NCBI GenBank assembly: GCA_034421015.1
Contig: DAOUKT010000017.1
Location: forward strand, 1 to 27,401
Source: DAOUJW01 sp034421015
GTDB lineage: Bacteria > Chloroflexota > Dehalococcoidia > Lucifugimonadales > UBA2985
Direction of reading: 5' to 3'
DNA length: 27,401 bases
A program made the translations under genes and the position numbers. Shown here one piece after another: positions 15,600 to 22,613 of this stretch; the first letter of the stretch is position 1, and the number at the start of each line of letters is the position of its first letter. The notes under the pieces are model-generated. The model had not been told where the DNA came from, did no database searches, and saw nothing but the letters and a program-made list of their open reading frames with translations.

Positions 15600-15800
15600 G
15601 AGCTTTCCCGTCATTCCTGCGGAAGGAGACCTTTGGGTAACTACGGCGGCATCTTCAGGGAAGTACGGTTATCGTCATTCCTGCGGAAGCAGGAATCTGG
15701 AGCCTTCTATATCGGACCACCCAGACCCCTGCTTTCGCAGGGGTGACGAAGAGAGGGCGTCCTAATTGGAGTTACGCAAAGGCCTCCTCAAGGGGAAAGA
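15600..15800. repeat. REP/BIME-like hairpin repeat block, copy D
   Basis: The 312-base gap 15554-15865 has no gene. It holds a half hairpin (GTCATTCCTGCGGAAG, about 15610-15625), then the 20-base flank identical to window bases 1-20 (15641-15660). The mirrored hairpin pair is ATTCCTGC-GGAA-GCAGGAAT (15677-15696) and ACCCCTGC-TTTC-GCAGGGGT (15725-15744). The sequence after the second hairpin (GTGACGAAGAGAG and onward) matches copy A closely. Bases 15800-15865 should contain the promoter of the SDR gene; I could not fix one. Confidence 0.85.
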
Positions 15801-15865
15801 GATTTATGGCACATGAGTAATTCCATAGTTGACGTTCACAACCCTTTGTCGTAAGGAGGACAAGC

Positions 15866-16642
15866 ATGGACCTGGGAATTGAAGGCCGCGTGGCCCTGGT
15901 CACCGGCGGCAGTCGGGGGCTGGGCCGGCAGGTGGCCCTGACCCTGGGCAGAGAGGGCTGCCGCGTCTTCATCTGCGGGCGCGGCGCGGAGGACCTGGAC
16001 AAGGCCCTGGCCGAGATGAATGCCCTGGGCTACGACGTCCGGGGCGTCCAGGCGGACGTGGCCACCGCGGAGGGCGCGGCCAGGTTCTTCGAGGAGTCGA
16101 TGGAGGCCTACGGGCAGGCGGACATTCTTGTCAACAACGTCGGCGGGACGCGCGGCGGACGCGACTTCGACTCCACCACCGACCAGGACTGGTACGACAC
16201 CCTGGACCTCAACCTGATGTCCACCATACGCCTCGCCCGTCTGGTGACGCCCGGTATGAAGGAGCGCGGGTGGGGCCGCATTGTCAACATCGCCTCCATC
16301 TGGGGCAGGGAGTACGGCGGCGGCCTCAGCTACATGACGGCCAAGGCAGGCGTCATCGCCTTCTCCAAGCACATAGCCCTGTCCCTTGCGCCCTTCAACG
16401 TGCTGGTGAACACCGTGGCCCCGGGGTCGATCCAGTTTCCGGGAGGCAGCTGGGACCGGTTTGTGGAGAGCAACAGCGAAGAGGTGGTGCAGCAGTTCAT
16501 CGAGCGTCAGCTTCCAATGGGGAAGTTCGGATGGCCGGAGCCGTTGGGCGAGACCGTGGCCTTCCTCTGCTCCGAGCGCGCCGGAATGATAACCGGCGCG
16601 TCCATCACCGTCGACGGCGGGCAGTCCCGGTCCCTGATCTGA
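15866..16642 (+). CDS. short-chain dehydrogenase/reductase, FabG-like
   Basis: The 258-residue classical SDR should be an NAD(P)H-dependent oxidoreductase of an alcohol/ketone substrate. The cofactor motif TGGSRGLG lies at 13-20, the NNVG variant of NNAG at 90-93, and the catalytic set is N116, S144 (NIASIWG), Y156 and K160 (YMTAK). The C-terminal segment GEPLG...ITVDGG-type end is present as ITGASITVDGGQS. FCGR-like ICGRG after strand 2 would favour NADP(H). ATG 15866 follows AAGGAGG at good spacing. The uracil-DNA glycosylase gene begins 8 bases after its stop, so they probably share a transcript. Similarity to 3-oxoacyl-ACP reductases is fold-level only; the substrate cannot be named. Confidence 0.9.
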   Translation: MDLGIEGRVALVTGGSRGLGRQVALTLGREGCRVFICGRGAEDLDKALAEMNALGYDVRGVQADVATAEGAARFFEESMEAYGQADILVNNVGGTRGGRDFDSTTDQDWYDTLDLNLMSTIRLARLVTPGMKERGWGRIVNIASIWGREYGGGLSYMTAKAGVIAFSKHIALSLAPFNVLVNTVAPGSIQFPGGSWDRFVESNSEEVVQQFIERQLPMGKFGWPEPLGETVAFLCSERAGMITGASITVDGGQSRSLI

Positions 16643-16650
16643 GCGGGGCA

Positions 16651-17349
16651 ATGACCACGACCGTCGCGCAATCCCTCGACGCGCTGAACCGCAGGGTAAT
16701 CGACTGCCGGGCGTGCCCGCGGCTGGTGGAGCACAGGGAGCGAATGGCCCAGGAGAAGCGCGCCAGGTATCGAGACCAGGATTACTGGGGACGCCCCCTG
16801 CCGTCCCTCGGAGACCCCGGAGCGCGCGTCCTGATAGTCGGGCTGGCGCCTGCGGCCCACGGCGGCAACCGCACGGGGCGTATGTTCACCGGCGACAGCA
16901 GCGGCAACTGGCTCTTCGAGACGCTCTACAAGTTCGGGTTCGCGAGCTCGCCAACGTCCACCCGCCGGGACGACGGCCTGACGCTGAATGACGCCTACGT
17001 CACGGCGGTCGTGCGCTGCGCGCCGCCTGCCAACAAGCCGTCCACCGAAGAGAAGGCCGCCTGCCGCCCCTACCTGCTGCGGGAGCTATCGCTGCTGACG
17101 AATGTGAAGGTCGTGGTTGCGCTGGGGAAGATAGCCTTCGACAGCTATCTCACAGCGCGACGGGAAATGGGGCTGGAGGCGCTGAAGCCTGCGCCGCGCT
17201 TCGCCCACGGCGCAACGATCACGCTGCCCGACGGCATATTGCTGGCGTCGTCGTACCACCCAAGCCAGCAGAACACCAACACCGGCAAGCTCACGCGGGA
17301 GATGTTCGAGGGGATGTTCGCGAGGGTGAGAGAACTGGTGGAGGGCTAG
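16651..17349 (+). CDS. udgB: family-5 uracil-DNA glycosylase (UdgB type) with Fe-S cluster
   Basis: The 232-residue DNA-repair enzyme removes uracil, and in this family often hypoxanthine, from DNA. Four cysteines for a [4Fe-4S] cluster are visible: C19 and C22 (DCRACPRL), C123 (VRCAPPANKP) and C138 (AACRPY). Motif A is GLAPAAHGGNRTGRMFTGD (64-82), with the Ala typical of family 5 in place of the usual Asp or Asn. Motif B is SYHPSQQNTNTGKL (201-214). ATG 16651 was chosen because family proteins begin just before the first Cys pair; the frame is open further upstream, but inside the SDR gene. The last four bases, CTAG, are shared with the stop of the convergent gene. Confidence 0.92.
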   Translation: MTTTVAQSLDALNRRVIDCRACPRLVEHRERMAQEKRARYRDQDYWGRPLPSLGDPGARVLIVGLAPAAHGGNRTGRMFTGDSSGNWLFETLYKFGFASSPTSTRRDDGLTLNDAYVTAVVRCAPPANKPSTEEKAACRPYLLRELSLLTNVKVVVALGKIAFDSYLTARREMGLEALKPAPRFAHGATITLPDGILLASSYHPSQQNTNTGKLTREMFEGMFARVRELVEG

Positions 17350-17678
17350 CCGTAGATGCTGTCGGTCTTCGCCGCCATGATGAAGTCGTTGCGGTGAAGC
17401 CCCCGGATCTTGTGGGTCCACCAGGTGACCGTCACCCTGCCCCACTCGGTAACGATGCGGGGATGATGGCCCTCCTCCTCCGCCGCCTCGCCCACGTTGT
17501 TGCTGAAGGCCAGGGCATCAGCGAAGTTGGGGAAGGCGAAGGTGCGCCTCAGGCGCGGGATGGACTCCTCCTCCAGCAGCTCCCAGTCGGCAACCTGTGG
17601 ATGCAGCTCTGCGACCTCCTCGTCGGTGACCAGGGGCGAGTCCCTGCGGCACGCCACGCACTTTTCACGCATCAGCAT
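17346..17678 (-). CDS. phhB: 4a-hydroxytetrahydrobiopterin dehydratase (pterin-4a-carbinolamine dehydratase)
   Basis: The 110-residue protein matches PCD/DCoH, which dehydrates 4a-hydroxypterin formed by aromatic amino-acid hydroxylases. The active-site block EEGHHPRI contains H71, H72 and P73, followed by W79, VTWWTHKIRGLHRNDF with H89, and D98. The length is typical. A CVAC pair (C7, C10) precedes the domain. The start at 17678 is supported by a near-perfect GGAGGTGA ribosome site 5 bases upstream. It converges on the glycosylase gene with a 4-base overlap. No phenylalanine hydroxylase is in the window, so in this organism it may serve an unlinked hydroxylase or another pterin such as molybdopterin-related chemistry; the reaction is family knowledge. 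Confidence 0.93.
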   Translation of the reverse strand: MLMREKCVACRRDSPLVTDEEVAELHPQVADWELLEEESIPRLRRTFAFPNFADALAFSNNVGEAAEEEGHHPRIVTEWGRVTVTWWTHKIRGLHRNDFIMAAKTDSIYG

Positions 17679-17865
17679 AGTTTCACCTCCCTGCCAGTCC
17701 TGTTGATAGCTTACTATCGCGGCCGCGGGCTTTCAAGTGGGCGTAGGTAATTCTAAGAAGCGTAGCGACGAAGAATCCAAGGCATTGCACGGCCACTTGT
17801 ACGTGAATTAGCCACCTAGTTGACAGCGTGACCCCAGAACACTGTGTAACGCCTGCTGAAGCGAC

Positions 17866-18534
17866 CTAGCCGTTGGATTGGTAGCGTAACGACAGTGACT
17901 GATGAGTATGAGTCAGGCTCCACCTCATATCCTTCCGGCTCGTGCTCCTATTCCGCCCCGACATCCCCAGCAGCCGCCAGCGCCAATCAGCAATACCTTC
18001 TGGCTTAGGTCGTTCCTCACCTCCTGATACTAGGGTCAAACCAAGCGACCCTGCATAAAATGCGTCCTCATCAAAGGAGATAGGAAACATCACACTCTTG
18101 GCTTGGTCAGCCAAGTTGTCCTCTGGCAGAGGGTCGGTCAAGGCAAAATGGACTCCCACTTTGTTCCGCCACAGGTAGACCTCTGGCATGACAGCCTTCA
18201 GATACTCAACTGCCTTTACTTTGTCACCTGCATTGGCGAGCCAACCGACCGTCCTTATGTAAGTGCAAGCTGTTACCGAGTACCAATCGAAGACACAAGC
18301 AATCAGATCCTGCGGGATTCCCTCCAGACGAGGGCTATTGCCGTAAATGTGAACATCCTTGGAGCCTCTGGAACCCACGCCCAACCTCTCCCTAGCCACC
18401 GCCTCCATACTTTGCACGTATTGGTTCAAGGTGCTAAGTCCGATCCATAGTCGCTTCAGAGCGCGAAGTTCATTGTAATTCTGTTGCACTTGATCATCAG
18501 AGAGCTCAATATTGTCAACATGGTCAACAATCAC
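17866..18534 (-). CDS. hypothetical protein of unknown function
   Basis: I do not recognise this 222-residue protein. It has no clear signal peptide or membrane span. An N-terminal helical region (about 10-50) is followed by CVFDWYSVTACTYIRTVGWL (84-103), which is aromatic and moderately hydrophobic, and a segment VYLWRNKVGVHFALTDP (120-136) that looks like a conserved core. Late residues SVMFPISFDEDAFYAGSLGL look like a beta-rich domain. The start is GTG 18534, with a GGGGGGAG stretch about 6-13 bases upstream. The gene and the flanking 17750-18650 are AT-richer than most of the window. With no operon partner, it looks like a transferred accessory gene. Confidence 0.6.
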   Translation of the reverse strand: MIVDHVDNIELSDDQVQQNYNELRALKRLWIGLSTLNQYVQSMEAVARERLGVGSRGSKDVHIYGNSPRLEGIPQDLIACVFDWYSVTACTYIRTVGWLANAGDKVKAVEYLKAVMPEVYLWRNKVGVHFALTDPLPEDNLADQAKSVMFPISFDEDAFYAGSLGLTLVSGGEERPKPEGIADWRWRLLGMSGRNRSTSRKDMRWSLTHTHQSLSLRYQSNG

Positions 18535-18673
18535 CTCTAGTACTCCCCCCCTGGTGTCCTACTAACGGCAAGACTTGGTAATCTTCCATATTATCGCATA
18601 GTGCGAAATTGTTATGTCAATAGAGATAGTTGTCGACAAACCAAGCTACGACCGAACAGCAAGAGCGCGTCAG

Positions 18674-18702
18674 TTGAAGCCCACGCGCCGTCGTGGTATC
18701 AT
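18674..18702 (+). promoter_or_regulatory. candidate promoter for the phosphoesterase gene
   Basis: TTGAAG (18674-18679) and an extended -10, TGGTATCAT (18694-18702), are separated by 17 bases between the hexamers. They lie about 50 bases before the chosen start of the metallophosphoesterase. Confidence 0.5.
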
Positions 18703-18750
18703 TCCCTAGCGCCGGCAGGCGTGCCCACCGGACGCCTTCAACACGGAGGG

Positions 18751-19509
18751 ATGGAGTTGAACGGGTCCCGCCCCGATACCGAAGTTAGGATTCTTCACAC
18801 ATCTGACAACCACATAGACCAGATTTCCACCTGCGCCGCCCTTGGCAAGGTGGTCGACAAGGCCAACGATCTTGAAGTGGACCTGGTCATCCTGGCGGGA
18901 GACTTCTTCGACAACGCCAGGGTCAAGGATGACGTGGTTTTCGAGACCGTCCGCCAGCTTGGCCGTCTGGACATGCCTGTCATTCTTCTTCCCGGCAACC
19001 ACGACCAGCTGGACCGGCACACCATATACAACCACCCCGGCTTCGAAAACCTGCCGGGCCACATAAACCTTCTCCGGGACCCCAACGGCGAGACGGTGCT
19101 CTTCGAGGACCTGCAGCTCAGCGTGTGGGGCCGCCCCACCTACGACCACCACATGGACTTCCGCCCCCTCCAGGGCGCGCCGCCCAGGAACGGCTCCTGG
19201 TGGCACGTTGGAATCGCCCACGGCTACTTTGTGCCGCCGGGCGTGGAGAACGACCGCTCATCTCCCATCTTCGCCTATGAGATAGAGGCCACGGGCTACG
19301 ACTACGTTGCCCTGGGCCACTCGGACCTGTTCGAGGACCTGTCCCAAGGCTCCGTGCGGGCCGCCTACTCCGGCGCGCCCATACTCACGTCTGACGGCCG
19401 TGAGCTTGGAGCCGTCTGCCTCGTGCACCTGCACCCCACGGAGGGCGTGGACTTCAAGCAGGTGCCCCTGGTCGAGGAGCCCGCCTCCTCAGAGCCTGCA
19501 CGTACCTGA
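18751..19509 (+). CDS. SbcD-like calcineurin-family metallophosphoesterase
   Basis: The protein of about 252 residues has the complete two-metal phosphoesterase set: D19-N-H21 (TSDNHID), G50-D51-FFD, G82-N-H-D85 (PGNHDQ), a His in GIAHGY and the final GHSD. It is closest in character to SbcD/Mre11-type DNA exonuclease subunits, but it lacks their long C-terminal capping region, and no SbcC/Rad50 ATPase is adjacent. It could therefore act as a stand-alone nuclease or phosphodiesterase. The start is uncertain: ATG 18751 directly abuts a GGAGGG, whereas TTG 18757 sits 6 bases after it and may be the true start. The frame is open upstream but is non-coding in character. Metal binding is seen; substrate is unknown. 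Confidence 0.82.
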   Translation: MELNGSRPDTEVRILHTSDNHIDQISTCAALGKVVDKANDLEVDLVILAGDFFDNARVKDDVVFETVRQLGRLDMPVILLPGNHDQLDRHTIYNHPGFENLPGHINLLRDPNGETVLFEDLQLSVWGRPTYDHHMDFRPLQGAPPRNGSWWHVGIAHGYFVPPGVENDRSSPIFAYEIEATGYDYVALGHSDLFEDLSQGSVRAAYSGAPILTSDGRELGAVCLVHLHPTEGVDFKQVPLVEEPASSEPART

Positions 19510-19584
19510 TTTCTACCACACGCTGCATTCCACAGGCGTCCCGTATTCCACACTTGCGTGGAAGCCAAGGACGCTGGCAGGTTG

Positions 19585-19609
19585 CAAAGTTGTATAATGG
19601 GACAAAGTT
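19585..19609 (+). promoter_or_regulatory. hicBA promoter region with flanking direct repeats
   Basis: A perfect TATAAT (19593-19598) lies between two direct copies of CAAAGTT (19585-19591 and 19603-19609), 18 bases apart. The arrangement brackets the -10 box, so the repeats could be a repressor site for the toxin-antitoxin operon. No good -35 is seen at the usual spacing. Confidence 0.4.
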
Positions 19610-19640
19610 ACGGAGATTCCAGCGGCGCGGAGGAGAGGCG

Positions 19641-19901
19641 TTGATATACCGCTTTGAGGGTCGAGTTGAACCGGAATCAGATGGGCGGTGGAGCGCCTGG
19701 ATTGACGATCTCCCCGGATGCGCAACGTGGGGATACACCCGGGAAGAGGCCAAACAGGCCCTTCAAGAAGCGGCCGTCCTGATTGTGGAAGACATGCTAG
19801 CTAACGGGGAAGATGTCCCTACTGGCAAGTCCGCGAGCGAAACAGGACGGTCTAGCCAAGACAACGTTCTAGAGCTGTCTATCGGGATCCCGGAAAGGTG
19901 A
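19641..19901 (+). CDS. hicB: HicB-family antitoxin
   Basis: The protein of 86 residues has the HicB partial RNase-H-like fold: YRFEGRVEPESDGRWSAWIDDLPGCATWGYT gives the two strands and the DLPGC turn, then REEAKQALQEAAVLIVEDML is the typical helix. It should neutralise the HicA mRNA-cutting toxin encoded next. I chose TTG 19641 because GGAGGAGAGG lies about 5-12 bases upstream; the frame is open to 19554 without a better start. The C-terminal tail after residue 60 is short, with no helix-turn-helix or ribbon-helix-helix. The stop overlaps the toxin start in the four bases GTGA, so translation is coupled. Confidence 0.8.
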   Translation: MIYRFEGRVEPESDGRWSAWIDDLPGCATWGYTREEAKQALQEAAVLIVEDMLANGEDVPTGKSASETGRSSQDNVLELSIGIPER

Positions 19902-20152
19902 CAGTTCCGGACAATCTAGTTGCCAGGTTACGGAACACCCCGACTCGCGCTCTAATCGCCGCTCTCTTGCGGGATGGATTTACTCTTAGCCGGTCTAACG
20001 GCTCTCATCACTTGTACAAGGATACAGCCGGTCGTCGAGTAGTCATCAGCTATCACCATGGCAACGCGTCCCTTACCCCGAGGACTCTGCGGTCATTTCT
20101 CCTGTCTACGCGTTGGACCCTGGCAGACGTGGAGCGCCTGGGATTGCTGTAG
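19898..20152 (+). CDS. hicA: HicA-family mRNA interferase toxin
   Basis: The 84-residue protein has the HicA double-stranded-RNA-binding-like fold. ALIAALLRDGFTLSRSNGSHHLYKD (18-42) includes the catalytic His in GSHHLY (H37), then RRVVISYHHGNASLTPRTLRSFL completes the strand-helix pattern, with the usual proline-threonine turn before the final helix. HicA toxins are translation-independent RNases. GTG 19898 overlaps the antitoxin stop. Antitoxin-first order (hicBA) occurs in many genomes, but the reverse order is also common. The module lies between the phosphoesterase and the end of the rib operon. The 126-base gap after it shows nothing recognisable. The active-site His looks intact, so the toxin is probably functional. 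Confidence 0.83.
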   Translation: MTVPDNLVARLRNTPTRALIAALLRDGFTLSRSNGSHHLYKDTAGRRVVISYHHGNASLTPRTLRSFLLSTRWTLADVERLGLL

Positions 20153-20278
20153 CTACGCCAAAGTACAGCCTCTGCAAGCTTTGGCAGTGGCGCGAGAGTC
20201 AAGAACCTCGTCCGCCGCGGCTACAGGGTGTTCAGGACAACGGAATAGAAGCCGGGCGCAGGGACCGGCCCGTTGCCG

Positions 20279-20785
20279 CTACTCCTTCACCCTTCGCAGA
20301 AGGTTCGCCATCTCAACTGCAGTGAGCGCTGCTTCGTAGCCCTTGTCCCCCGCCTTGCCCCCGGCCCTCTCCAGCGCCTGCTCCTCCGTGTCCGTCGTGA
20401 GCACACCGAAGGCTATCGGGACGCCCGTCTCTCGCGACGCCGCGGATATGCCCCGGGCGGCTTCACCTGCCACAAAGTCGAAGTGCGACGTCTCGCCACG
20501 GATGACCGCGCCCACGCATACAAGGGCGTCCCACTTGCCGGTCCTGGCCATCTCCGAGGCCGCAAGGGGCAGCTCGAACGCGCCCGGGACCCATGCCACG
20601 TACAGGTCGGTCTCCTCAAGGCCGCTGGCCATGAGGCCCCGGCAGGCCCCCTCGGCCAGCTTGGACGTGACAAAGCGATTGAAGCTGGATGCTACTACGG
20701 CTATCCGCAGGCCGCGCGCGTCCAGCCCGCCCCTGACGTTGAGGCCCGGTCCATCCGGCTCATCCTCAAAGGAAGGCCCCTTCAA
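20279..20785 (-). CDS. ribH: 6,7-dimethyl-8-ribityllumazine synthase
   Basis: The 168-residue protein catalyses condensation of the pyrimidine ribityl intermediate with 3,4-dihydroxy-2-butanone 4-phosphate, the penultimate step of riboflavin synthesis. Landmarks are SSFNRFVT (33-40) for the substrate pocket, PGAFELP (67-73), and GAVIRGETSHFD (92-103) with catalytic H101. An N-terminal extension of about 25 residues precedes the fold. The start is TTG 20785, which overlaps the RibBA stop as TTGA, so translation is coupled. It is the last gene of dcd-ribD-ribE-ribBA-ribH. Members of this family form pentamers or 60-mer shells; which one applies here cannot be seen. Confidence 0.93.
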   Translation of the reverse strand: MKGPSFEDEPDGPGLNVRGGLDARGLRIAVVASSFNRFVTSKLAEGACRGLMASGLEETDLYVAWVPGAFELPLAASEMARTGKWDALVCVGAVIRGETSHFDFVAGEAARGISAASRETGVPIAFGVLTTDTEEQALERAGGKAGDKGYEAALTAVEMANLLRRVKE

Positions 20786-21996
20786 TCCCTGGACTCCTCC
20801 GCTCCCAGCAGGTGGCCCAGCTTTTCGCGCTTGACCTCCAGGTACCGCTCGTTATCGGCAGTGGGAGGCACGATGATGGGGACTCGCTCCACCAGGTTGA
20901 TGCCATAGGACTCCAGGCCAATGACTTTCTTTGGGTTGTTGGTGAGCAGCCGCATATCGCGTACTCCCAGGTCTGACAGGATCTGGGCTCCTATGCCGTA
21001 GTGACGCAGGTCAGGGCTGAAGCCAAGCTCGACGTTGGCCTCCACGGTGTCAAGGCCGCCATCCTGGAGGGCGTACGCCCTAATCTTGTTGTGCAGGCCA
21101 ATACCCCTGCCCTCCTGGCGCATGTAGAGGAAGACGCCCCTGCCCTCCTCGGCGATGCGCTTCAACCCCAGGTCTATCTGCGCGCCGCAGTCGCACCGGC
21201 GGCTGCCGAAAACGTCGCCGGTCAGGCACTCGCTGTGCACCCTGACCAGGTGAGGCTCACCGCTGCTGATATCGCCCATGACCAGGGCGAGGTGCTCAGC
21301 GGCATCCACCGCGCTCTTGTATGCGATGGCCTTGAAAAGTCCGTATCGAGTGGGAAGCCGCGCCTCGGCCACCCTCTCCACCATCTTCTCGTGGAGGCGT
21401 CGGTAGGCGATGATCTGGGCCACGCTCACAATGTTGATGCCGTACCGGTCCGTAAACACTTCGAGCTGGGGCATACGGGCCATCGTGCCGTCGTCCGCCA
21501 TGACCTCGCAGATGACGGCGGCCGGGTACAGGCCTGCCAGCTTCGCCAGGTCCACCGACCCCTCCGTCTGGCCCGCCCTCACCAGCACCCCACCCTCCTG
21601 GTAGCGAAGGGGGAAGATGTGGCCCGGCTTCGCCAGGTCCTCCGGCTCCGTCAGGGGGTCAATAAGGGCCTGGATTGTGGCGGAGCGGTCTGGTGCCGAG
21701 ATGCCGGTTGTGGCGCCCTTCCTCACGTCCACGGAAACCGTGAATGCGGTGGTGTTGCGAGACGTGTTCTCGTCAACCATTATTGGCAGCTTGAGCTGCT
21801 CCAGGCGCGGCCCTATCATGGGAACGCAGATGAGGCCGCGGCCGTAGGTGGCCATGAAGTTGATTATCTCAGGGGTGACCTTCTCCGCGGCCACGGACAG
21901 GTCGCCCTCGTTCTCCCTGTCCTCGTCATCCACAATGATGACCATCTTTCCGTCCTGGAAGTCCTTGATAGCCTGTTCAACGCTTACCAGAGGCAT
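20782..21996 (-). CDS. ribBA: bifunctional 3,4-dihydroxy-2-butanone-4-phosphate synthase / GTP cyclohydrolase II
   Basis: The 404-residue fusion makes both precursors of riboflavin. The N-terminal RibB domain (about 1-200) has DDEDRENEGD (23-32), and its later RNTTAFTVSVD and RAGQTEGSVDLA blocks are intact. The C-terminal RibA domain (about 205-400) has the zinc cysteines C257, C268 and C270 in CLTGDVFGSRRCDCG, and the catalytic EGRGIGLHNKIRAY (about 295-308). I chose ATG 21996 because GGGAGGAAGG lies just upstream; a longer TTG start at 22011 would place that ribosome site inside the gene. It is the fourth gene of the rib operon, 30 bases after ribE and overlapping ribH. Confidence 0.95.
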   Translation of the reverse strand: MPLVSVEQAIKDFQDGKMVIIVDDEDRENEGDLSVAAEKVTPEIINFMATYGRGLICVPMIGPRLEQLKLPIMVDENTSRNTTAFTVSVDVRKGATTGISAPDRSATIQALIDPLTEPEDLAKPGHIFPLRYQEGGVLVRAGQTEGSVDLAKLAGLYPAAVICEVMADDGTMARMPQLEVFTDRYGINIVSVAQIIAYRRLHEKMVERVAEARLPTRYGLFKAIAYKSAVDAAEHLALVMGDISSGEPHLVRVHSECLTGDVFGSRRCDCGAQIDLGLKRIAEEGRGVFLYMRQEGRGIGLHNKIRAYALQDGGLDTVEANVELGFSPDLRHYGIGAQILSDLGVRDMRLLTNNPKKVIGLESYGINLVERVPIIVPPTADNERYLEVKREKLGHLLGAEESRD

Positions 21997-22026
21997 TGTC
22001 CTTCCTCCCAACTCACGATTGCTCAG

Positions 22027-22608
22027 TCACCGACGATCGGCCAGCAGCTTCTCCGCGTACTTGGCCAGTATGTCAACCTCCAGGTTGACCACGTCCCCGG
22101 GCTTTCGCACGCCCAGATTGGTGTTGTCCTGTGTATATCTTACCACAGACACCGAGAAAGACGATTCGTCCCAGTCCACAACCGTCAGGCTGATGCCGTC
22201 CACGGCAATGAACCCCTTCTCCACAACGTACTTCATCACCTGGGTTGGGGCCTCGAACCGCATGATCAGGGCATCGCCCTCAGGCTCAATGGAGACAAGG
22301 GCGCCCGTGGCGTCCACGTGCCCCTGGGTGATGTGTCCCCCCAGCGGCGTGCTGAGGGTCAGGGCCTTCTCCAGGTTCACCGGCGAGCCGGGCCCCAGCA
22401 GGCCAATGTTGGTGCGTCTCAGGGTCTCCGGCATGGTGTCCACGGAGAATCCGCCATCCTCCAGGGCCTTGACCGTGAGACACGTCCCGTTGACGGCTAT
22501 GCTGTCGCCCAGGTTCAGGCCCTCCAGCGATGCCGCCGCCTCAATGGTGAGCGAAGAGCCGTCGTTCCCCTTCGCTCTGCCGACTTCCTGTACGATTCCC
22601 GTAAACAT
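22027..22608 (-). CDS. ribE: riboflavin synthase, alpha subunit
   Basis: The 193-residue enzyme dismutates two lumazines to riboflavin and the pyrimidine intermediate. It contains two lumazine-binding domains, one about 1-88 and one about 95-185. The N-terminal MFTGIV is canonical. NGTCLTV (about 43) and VDGISLTV (about 140) are the paired strand motifs, and TLGRRTN-like TLRRTNIG and GGHITQGHVD mark the first-domain end and the linker. ATG 22608 was chosen for the MFTGIV start and a GAGGTGAGAAGG ribosome site. A GTG-type start 9 bases upstream is less likely. It begins 5 bases after the ribD stop. It ends 30 bases before the ribBA start. Confidence 0.95.
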   Translation of the reverse strand: MFTGIVQEVGRAKGNDGSSLTIEAAASLEGLNLGDSIAVNGTCLTVKALEDGGFSVDTMPETLRRTNIGLLGPGSPVNLEKALTLSTPLGGHITQGHVDATGALVSIEPEGDALIMRFEAPTQVMKYVVEKGFIAVDGISLTVVDWDESSFSVSVVRYTQDNTNLGVRKPGDVVNLEVDILAKYAEKLLADRR

Positions 22609-22613
22609 CCTTC

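Noticed and set aside
1..15744. CRISPR array
   Set aside because: The hairpin repeats are far apart, occur in inverted pairs and vary in sequence; there are no regular spacers and no cas genes.
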